This document shows positions 55,972 to 64,000 of a stretch of 64,000 bases of DNA, piece after piece. Every line of letters starts with the position of its first letter. Position 1 is the first letter of the stretch. A model generated the notes under the pieces. That model made no database searches and was not told where the DNA came from. It saw only the letters and a program-made list of their open reading frames with translations. The DNA comes from Labia minor. Its lineage: Eukaryota; Arthropoda; Insecta; Dermaptera; Spongiphoridae. The DNA lies in the NCBI GenBank assembly GCA_963082975.1, contig OY720349.1:66958501-67022500 (forward strand), read 5' to 3'. A program made the translations under genes and the position numbers.

Positions 55972-57739
55972 GCTAGGGTCATCCTACGATGACCTTTCAT
56001 AATTTTTACGGGAAAATTAAAAAAGGAAATTTTTAGAAAATCAATAATAAATTCGTTCATTTTACATCATAAAAATATTAAAAAAATATATTATTCATAT
56101 TTCTTACTAAAAATTATTTTTTTATGCCGAAACCTAGGGTCATCCTACGATGACCTTTCATAATTTTTAAGGGAAAATTAAAAAATGAAATTTTTAAAAA
56201 TAAATAATAAATTCGTTAATTTTACATCATAAAAATATTAAAAAAATATATTATTGATATTTCTGATGAATAATTATTTTTTTATACCGAAAACCTAGGG
56301 TCATCCTACGATGACCTTTCATAATTTTTTAGGTAAAATTAAAAAATGAAATGTTTTAAAAAAAATAATAAATTCGTTCTGTTTACATCATAAAAATATT
56401 GAAAAAATATATTATTGATATTTCTGAAGAATAATTATTTTTTTTCCGAAAACCTAGGGTCATCCTACGATGACCTTTCATAATTTTTTAGCTAAAATTA
56501 AAAAATGAAATGTTTTAAAAAAAATAATAAATAAGTTCTGTTTACATCATAAAAATATTGAAAAAATATATTATTGATATTTCTGAAGAATAATTATTTT
56601 TTTATGCCGAAAACCTAGGGTCATCCTACGATGACCTTTCATAATTTTTACGGAAAATTAAAAAATGAAATTTTTAAAAATAAATAATAAATTCGTTCAT
56701 TTAACTTCATAAAAATATTAAAAAAATATATTATTGATATTTCTGATGAATAATTATTTTTTTATGCCGAAAAGCTAGGGTCATCCTACGATGACCTTTC
56801 ATAATTTTTACGGGAAAATTAAAAAATGAAATTTTTAAAAATAAATAATAAATTCGTTCATTTTACATCATAAAAATATTAAAAAAATATATTATTGATA
56901 TTTCTGATGAATAATTATTTTTTTATGCCGAAAACCTAGGGTCATCCTACGATGACCTTTCATAATTTTTACGGGAAAATTAAAAAATGAAATGTTTTAA
57001 AAAAAATAATAAATTCGTTCATTTTACATCATATAAATATTAAAAAAATATATTATTGATATTTCTGATGAATAATTATTTTTTTATGCCGAAAACCTAA
57101 GGTCATCCTACGATGACCTTTCATAATTTTTACGGGAAAATTAAAATATTAAATTTTTAAAAATAAATAATAAATTCGTTCATTTAACTTCATAAAAATA
57201 TTAAAAAAATATATTATTGATATTTCTGATGAATAATTATTTTTTTATGCCGAAAACCTAGGGTCATCCTACGATGACCTTTCATAATTTTTACGGGAAA
57301 ATTAAAAAATGAAATTTTTAAAAATAAATAATAAATTCGTTCATTTTACATCATAAAAATATTAAAAAAATATATTATTGATATTTCTGATGAATAATTA
57401 TTTTTTTATGCCGAAAACCTAGGGTCATCCTACGATGACCTTTCATAATTTTTACGGGAAAATTAAAAAATGAAATTTTTAAAAATAAATAATAAATTCG
57501 TTCATTTTACATCATATAAATATTAAAAAAATATATTATTGATATTTCTGAAGAATAATTATTTTTTTATGCAGAAAACCTAAGGTCATCCTACAATGAC
57601 CTTTCATAATTTTTACGGGTAAATTAAAATATAAAATTTTTAAAAATAAATAATAAATTCGTACATTTTACATCAGAAAAATATTAAAAAAATATATTAT
57701 TGATATTTCTGATGAATAATTATTTTTATATGCCGAAAA

Positions 57740-58060
57740 CCTAGGGTCATCCTACGATGACCTTTCATAATTTTTTAGCTAAAATTAAAAAATTAAATGT
57801 TTTAAAAAAAATAATAAATTCGTTCATTTTACATCATAAAAATATTAAAAATATATATTATTGATATTTCTGATGAATAATTATTTTATTATGCCGAACA
57901 CCTAGGGTCATCCTACGATGACCTTTCATAATTTTTACGGAAAATTAAAAAATGAAATTTTTAAAAATAAATAATAAATACGTTCATTTTACATCATATA
58001 AATATTAAAAAAATATATTATTGATATTTCTGATGAATAATTATTTTTTTATCCCGAAAA
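57740..58060. repeat. Two consecutive hybrid monomers
   Basis: The first (57,740-57,900) follows TTTTATATGCCG but carries TTAGCT and AATTAAATG. In the next unit the TATATGCCG monomer (58,866) and the TTAGCT monomer (about 59,508) are four places apart. The second (57,901-58,060) begins GAACACC but continues TACGGAAAATT with ATATAAAT, joining monomers that are two apart (59,670 and 59,992). Both fit deletion by unequal exchange. Confidence 0.78.
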
Positions 58061-58221
58061 CCTAAGGTCATCCTACGATGACCTTTCATAATTTTTACGG
58101 GAAAATTAAAATATTAAATTTTTAAAAATAAATAATAAATTCGTTCATTTAACTTCATAAAAATATTAAAAAAATATATTATTGATATTTCTGATGAATA
58201 ATTATTTTTTTATGCCGAAAA

Positions 58222-60312
58222 GCTAGGGTCATCCTACGATGACCTTTCATAATTTTTACGGGAAAATTAAAAAATGAAATTTTTAAAAATAAATAATAAA
58301 TTCGTTCATTTTACATCATAAAAATATTAAAAAAATATATTATTGATATTTCTGATGAATAATTATTTTTTTATGCCGAAAACCTAGGGTCATCCTACGA
58401 TGACCTTTAATAATTTTTACGGGAAAATTAAAAAATGAAATTTTTAAAAATAAATAATAAATTCGTTCATTTTACATCATATAAATATTAAAAAAATATA
58501 TTATTGATATTTTTGATGAATAATTATTTTTTTATGCCGAAAACCTAGGGTCATCCTACGATGACCTTTCATAATTTTTACGGGAAAATTAAAAAATGAA
58601 ATTTTTAAAAATAAATAATAAATTCGTTCATTTTACATCATATAAATATTAAAAAAATATATTATTGATATTTCTGATGAATAATTATTTTTTTATGCAG
58701 AAAACCTAAGGTCATCCTACAATGACCTTTCATAATTTTTACGGGAAAATTAAAATATAAAATTTTTAAAAATAAATAATAAATTCGTACATTTTACATG
58801 AGAAAAATATTAAAAAAATATATTATTGATATTTCTGATGAATAATTATTTTTATATGCCGAAAACCTAGGGTCATCCTACGATGACCTTTCATAATTTT
58901 TACGGGAAAATTAAAAAATGAAATTTTTAAAAATAAATAATAAATTCGTTCATTTTACATCATAAAAATATTAAAAAAATATATTATTGATATTTCTGAT
59001 GAATAATTATTTTTTTAATGCCGAAAACCTAGGGTCATCCTACGATGACCTTTCATAATTTTTACGGGAAAATTAAAAAATGAAATTTTTAGAAAATCAA
59101 TAATAAATTCGTTCATTTTACATCATAAAAATATTAAAAAAATATATTATTCATATTTCTTACTAAAAATTATTTTTTTATGCCGAAACCTAGGGTCATC
59201 CTACGATGACCTTTCATAATTTTTACGGGAAAATTAAAAAATGAAATTTTTAAAAATAAATAATAAATTCGTTCATTTTACATCATAAAAATATTAAAAA
59301 AATATATTATTGATATTTCTGATGAATAATTATTTTTTTATACCGAAAACCTAGGGTCATCCTACGATGACCTTTCATAATTTTTTAGGTAAAATTAAAA
59401 AATGAAATGTTTTAAAAAAAATAATAAATTCGTTCTGTTTACATCATAAAAATATTGAAAAAATATATTATTGATATTTCTGAAGAATAATTATTTTTTT
59501 TCCGAAAACCTAGGGTCATCCTACGATGACCTTTCATAATTTTTTAGCTAAAATTAAAAAATTAAATGTTTTAAAAAAAATAATAAATTCGTTCATTTTA
59601 CATCATAAAAATATTAAAAATATATATTATTGATATTTCTGATGAATAATTATTTTATTATGCCGAACACCTAGGGTCATCCTACGATGACCTTTCATAA
59701 TTTTTACGGGAAAATTAAAAAATGAAATTTTTAAAAATAAATAATAAATTCGTACATTTTACATTAGAAAAATATTAAAAAAATATATTATTGATATTTC
59801 TGATGAATAATTATTTTTTTATGCCGAAAACCTAGGGTCATCCTACGATGACCTTTCATAATTTTTACGGGAAAATTAAAAAATGAAATTTTTAAAAATA
59901 AATAATAAATTCGTTCTGTTTACATCATAAAAATATTGAAAAAATATATTATTGATATTTCTGAAGAATAATTATTTTTTTATGCCGAAAACCTAGGGTC
60001 ATCCTACGATGACCTTTCATAATTTTTACGGAAAATTAAAAAATGAAATTTTTAAAAATAAATAATAAATTCGTTCATTTTACATCATATAAATATTAAA
60101 AAAATATATTATTGATATTTCTGATGAATAATTATTTTTTTATGCCGAAAACCTAAGGTCATCCTACGATGACCTTTCATAATTTTTACGGGAAAATTAA
60201 AATATTAAATTTTTAAAAATAAATAATAAATTCGTTCATTTAACTTCATAAAAATATTAAAAAAATATATTATTGATATTTCTGATGAATAATTATTTTT
60301 TTATGCCGAAAA
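58222..60312. repeat. 13-monomer HOR unit Y, copy 1 (2,091 bp)
   Basis: Order: GAAAAGC; GCCG with CCTTTAATAATT; GCCG; GCAG with ATATAAAATTTTT; TATATGCCG; TAATGCCG/AGAAAATC; GCCGAAACC; ACCG/TTAGGT; TTCCG/TTAGCT; GAACACC; GCCG with GTTCTG; TACGGAAAATT; CTAAGG with AATATTAAATT. Rare markers CCTTTAATAATT (58,404; 60,495) and TATATGCCG recur at 2,091 bp. It has the same monomer number as the unit at 25 but a different composition. Confidence 0.87.
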
Positions 60313-62404
60313 GCTAGGGTCATCCTACGATGACCTTTCATAATTTTTACGGGAAAATTAAAAAATGAAATTTTTAAAAATAAATAATAAATTCGTTCAT
60401 TTTACATCATAAAAATATTAAAAAAATATATTATTGATATTTCTGATGAATAATTATTTTTTTATGCCGAAAACCTAGGGTCATCCTACGATGACCTTTA
60501 ATAATTTTTACGGGAAAATTAAAAAATGAAATTTTTAAAAATAAATAATAAATTCGTTCATTTTACATCATATAAATATTAAAAAAATATATTATTGATA
60601 TTTCTGATGAATAATTATTTTTTTATGCCGAAAACCTAGGGTCATCCTACGATGACCTTTCATAATTTTTACGGGAAAATTAAAAAATGAAATTTTTAAA
60701 AATAAATAATAAATAGGTTCATTTTACATCATATAAATATTAAAAAAATATATTATTGATATTTCTGATGAATAATTATTTTTTTATGCAGAAAACCTAA
60801 GGTCATCCTACAATGACCTTTCATAATTTTTACGGGAAAATTAAAATATAAAATTTTTAAAAATAAATAATAAATTCGTACATTTTACATCAGAAAAATA
60901 TTAAAAAAATATATTATTGATATTTCTGATGAATAATTATTTTTATATGCCGAAAACCTAGGGTCATCCTACGATGACCTTTCATAATTTTTACGGGAAA
61001 ATTAAAAAATGAAATTTTTAAAAATAAATAATAAATTCGTTCATTTTACATCATAAAAATATTAAAAAAATATATTATTGATATTTCTGATGAATAATTA
61101 TTTTTTTAATGCCGAAAACCTAGGGTCATCCTACGATGACCTTTCATAATTTTTACGGGAAAATTAAAAAATGAAATTTTTAGAAAATCAATAATAAATT
61201 CGTTCATTTTACATCATAAAAATATTAAAAAAATATATTATTCATATTTCTTACTAAAAATTATTTTTTTATGCCGAAACCTAGGGTCATCCTACGATGA
61301 CCTTTCATAATTTTTACGGGAAAATTAAAAAATGAAATTTTTAAAAATAAATAATAAATTCGTTCATTTTACATCATAAAAATATTAAAAAAATATATTA
61401 TTGATATTTCTGATGAATAATTATTTTTTTATACCGAAAACCTAGGGTCATCCTACGATGACCTTTCATAATTTTTTAGGTAAAATTAAAAAATGAAATG
61501 TTTTAAAAAAAAATAATAAATTCGTTCTGTTTACATCATAAAAATATTGAAAAAATATATTATTGATATTTCTGAAGAATAATTATTTTTTTTCCGAAAA
61601 CCTAGGGTCATCCTACGATGACCTTTCATAATTTTTTAGCTAAAATTAAAAAATTAAATGTTTTAAAAAAAATAATAAATTCGTTCATTTTACATCATAA
61701 AAATATTAAAAATATATATTATTGATATTTCTGATGAATAATTATTTTATTATGCCGAACACCTAGGGTCATCCTACGATGACCTTTCATAATTTTTACG
61801 GGAAAATTAAAAAATGAAATTTTTAAAAATAAATAATAAATTCGTACATTTTACATCAGAAAAATATTAAAAAAATATATTATTGATATTTCTGATGAAT
61901 AATTATTTTTTTATGCCGAAAACCTAGGGTCATCCTACGATGACCTTTCATAATTTTTACGGGAAAATTAAAAAATGAAATTTTTAAAAATAAATAATAA
62001 ATTCGTTCTGTTTACATCATAAAAATATTGAAAAAATATATTATTGATATTTCTGAAGAATAATTATTTTTTTATGCCGAAAACCTAGGGTCATCCTACG
62101 ATGACCTTTCATAATTTTTACGGAAAATTAAAAAATGAAATTTTTAAAAATAAATAATAAATTCGTTCATTTTACATCATATAAATATTAAAAAAATATA
62201 TTATTGATATTTCTGATGAATAATTATTTTTTTATGCCGAAAACCTAAGGTCATCCTACGATGACCTTTCATAATTTTTACGGGAAAATTAAAATATTAA
62301 ATTTTTAAAAATAAATAATAAATTCGTTCATTTAACTTCATAAAAATATTAAAAAAATATATTATTGATATTTCTGATGGTTAATTATTTTTTTATGCCG
62401 AAAA
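60313..62404. repeat. 13-monomer HOR unit Y, copy 2 (2,092 bp)
   Basis: Near-identical to copy 1. Private changes are AATAGGTTC near 60,713 and one extra A in the GTTTTAAAA tract near 61,510, which explains the 1-bp length difference. Confidence 0.87.
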
Positions 62405-64000
62405 GCTAGGGTCATCCTACGATGACCTTTCATAATTTTTACGGGAAAATTAAAAAATGAAATTTTTAAAAATATATAATAAATTCGTTCATTTTACATC
62501 ATAAAAATATTAAAAAAATATATTATTGATATTTCTGATGAATAATTATTTTTTTATGCCGAAAACCTAGGGTCATCCTACGATGACCTTTCATAATTTT
62601 TACGGGAAAATTAAAAAATGAAATTTTTAAAAATAAATAATAAATTCGTTCATTTTACATCATATAAATATTAAAAAAATATATTATTGATATTTCTGAT
62701 GAATAATTATTTTTTTATGCAGAAAACCTAAGGTCATCCTACAATGACCTTTCATAATTTTTACGGGAAAATTAAAATATGAAATTTTTAAAAATAAATA
62801 ATAAATTCGTTCATTTAACTTCATAAAAATATTAAAAAAAATATTATTGATATTTTTGATGAATAATTATTTTTTTATGGCGAAAACCTAGGGTCATCCT
62901 ACGATGACCTTTCATACTTTTTACGAGAAAATTAAAAAATGAAATTTTTAAAAATAAATAATAAATTCGTTCATTTTACATCATATAAACATTAAAAAAA
63001 TATATTATTGATATTTCTGATGAATAATTATTTTTTTATACCGAAAACCTAGGGTCATCCTACGATGACCTTTCATAATTTTTACGGGAAAATTAAAAAA
63101 TGAAATTTTTAAAAATAAATAATAAATTCGTTCATTTTACATCATATAAATATTAAAAAAATATATTATTGATATTTCTGATGAATAATTATTTTTTTAT
63201 GCAGAAAACCTAAGGTCATCCTACAATGACCTTTCATAATTTTTACGGGAAAATTAAAATATGAAATTTTTAAAAATAAATAATAAATTCGTACATTTTA
63301 CATCAGAAAAATATTAAAAAAATATATTATTGATATTTCTGATGAATAATTATTTTTTTATGCCGAAAACCTAGGGTCATCCTACGATGACCTTTCATAA
63401 TTTTTACGGGAAAATTAAAAAATGAAATTTTTAAAAATAAATAATAAATTCGTTCATTTTACATCATAAAAATATTAAAAAAATATATTATTGATATTTC
63501 TGATGAATAATTATTTTTTTAATGCCGAAAACCTAGGGTCATCCTACGATGACCTTTCATAATTTTTACGGGAAAATTAAAAAATGAAATTTTTAGAAAA
63601 TCAATAATAAATTCGTTCATTTTACATCATAAAAATATTAAAAAAATATATTATTCATATTTCTTACTAAAAATTATTTTTTTATGCCGAAACCTAGGGT
63701 CATCCTACGATGACCTTTCATAATTTTTACGGGAAAATTAAAAAATGAAATTTTTAAAAATAAATAATAAATTCGTTCATTTTACATCATAAAAATATTA
63801 AAAAAATATATTATTGATATTTCTGATGAATAATTATTTTTTTATACCGAAAACCTAGGGTCATCCTACGATGACCTTTCATAATTTTTTAGGTAAAATT
63901 AAAAAATGAAATGTTTTAAAAAAAATAATAAATTCGTTCTGTTTACATCATAAAAATATTGAAAAAATATATTATTGATATTTCTGAAGAATAATTATTT
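62405..64000. repeat. HOR unit Y, copy 3, partial and two monomers longer
   Basis: Starts with GAAAAGC and GCCG like the others, then has a GCAG (62,727) and a GGCG (62,888) monomer of the left-hand 13-mer type before rejoining the Y order. The GCAG/GTACATT monomer falls about 2,414 bp after its equivalent in copy 2, two monomers more than 2,092. Private changes are AAATATATAATAAA (about 62,471), TGATGGTTAATT (about 62,379, at the end of copy 2) and ATAAACATT (about 62,990). The unit runs off the right edge within a TTAGGT/GTTCTG monomer. Confidence 0.8.

Larger units (their letters stand above)
55496..58221. repeat. Mixed satellite stretch rich in hybrids and small deletions
   Basis: Pure satellite with variant order related to the following 13-mer but rearranged. 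It includes TACGGAAAATT (two G instead of three) monomers near 55,695, 56,650 and 57,940, GAAGACC in the core near 55,675, AAAAAAGGAAATT near 56,024, AATAAGTTCTG near 56,531, the 6-bp core deletion at 55,817 and two hybrid monomers at 57,740 and 57,901. Confidence 0.78.
1..64000. repeat. AT-rich ~161-bp satellite array with higher-order repeat structure
   Basis: The whole window is a head-to-tail array of one monomer, measured from one CCTAGG-type core to the next: 25, 185, 346, 505, 666, 827, 988, 1149, 1309, 1470 and so on to the right edge. Spacings are 159-162 bp, so about 398 copies fit. A count on the consensus monomer gives 32 G/C of 161 (about 20%). All copies point the same way; I saw no inversion, insertion of foreign sequence or gap. 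No frame stays open for more than a few dozen codons, because every monomer carries many stops in all six frames and 161 is not a multiple of three. Known satellite families of this monomer size with multi-monomer HORs are typical of eukaryotic centromeres; assignment to a centromere here is inference. Confidence 0.97.

Noticed and set aside
1-64000. Short open frames such as ATGACCTTTCAT... (12 codons) and ATGAAATTTTTAAAA... (about 15 codons) in every monomer
   Set aside because: They end within the monomer, recur only because the repeat recurs, and change with subtype; no coding signal.
1-64000. CENP-B box (TTCG....A..CGGG)
   Set aside because: TTCGTT and CGGGA both occur, but about 45 bp apart and in the wrong order, and the position after TTCGTTCA is T where the box needs A. 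Neither strand has a full match.
1-64000. Nuclear-receptor-like half sites GGTCA/TGACC in the dyad
   Set aside because: The half sites are 8 bp apart as an inverted pair, which is not a standard response-element spacing; resemblance of five bases is too weak.
1-64000. AATAAA polyadenylation signals and TATA-like boxes in every monomer
   Set aside because: Expected by chance in 80% A+T sequence; no gene context.
1-64000. CRISPR array
   Set aside because: The repeat unit is contiguous with no unique spacers; the 161-bp unit is conserved throughout.
1-64000. Intrinsic terminators (GC stem followed by T-run)
   Set aside because: The dyad is followed by TTTCATAATTTTT and not by a clean T-run, and the eukaryotic satellite context makes a bacterial terminator meaningless.
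1-64000. Species assignment from the monomer
   Set aside because: I do not recognise the monomer as a named satellite; plant, insect and other sources all remain possible.

Overview
The window is one uninterrupted tandem satellite array. I found no protein-coding gene, RNA gene, transposon or CRISPR array. All 64 kb is built head-to-tail, in one orientation, from a monomer of about 161 bp (range 159-162 bp), roughly 398 copies, about 20% G+C. Each monomer has a short GC-richer core: an AvrII-like CCTAGG followed by a 7-bp perfect dyad, GGTCATC-CTAC-GATGACC. The rest is A/T tracts with short palindromes. Array size, near-nucleosomal monomer length and higher-order repeat (HOR) structure point to a eukaryotic centromeric or pericentromeric satellite. 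I cannot name the species or clade from the sequence.

Layout. Monomers fall into recognisable variants, and their order repeats at several nested scales. From 1 to about 44 kb, successive units each start with the same anchor monomer (T-tract then AATG[T/C]CG upstream, CATACTT inside, AGAAAATC downstream). Anchors lie at 25, 2116, 4206, 10803, 21417, 25916, 34761 and 40225, giving units of about 13, 13, 41, 66, 28, 55 and 34 monomers. The last four pair into two super-units, 10803-25915 (15,113 bp, about 94 monomers) and 25916-40224 (14,309 bp, about 89 monomers). A third copy starts at 40225 and departs from the pattern near 43,976. The length difference between the two super-units is explained by four events, each a whole number of monomers: +1, -12, +2 and +4.

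Right of about 44 kb the arrangement changes. There is a mixed stretch (43,976-46,494), then a tandem pair of a 26-mer and a 30-mer version of one block (46,495-50,672 and 50,673-55,495), another mixed stretch rich in hybrid monomers (55,496-58,221), and a 13-mer HOR of 2,091-2,092 bp present twice in full and a third time in part (58,222-64,000).

How it works together: the sequence records array growth and shrinkage by unequal exchange. Hybrid monomers whose left half matches one variant and right half another mark the deletion junctions. The dyad core is retained in almost every monomer and is the best candidate for a functional element, either a protein-binding site or a hairpin/cruciform; this is inference.
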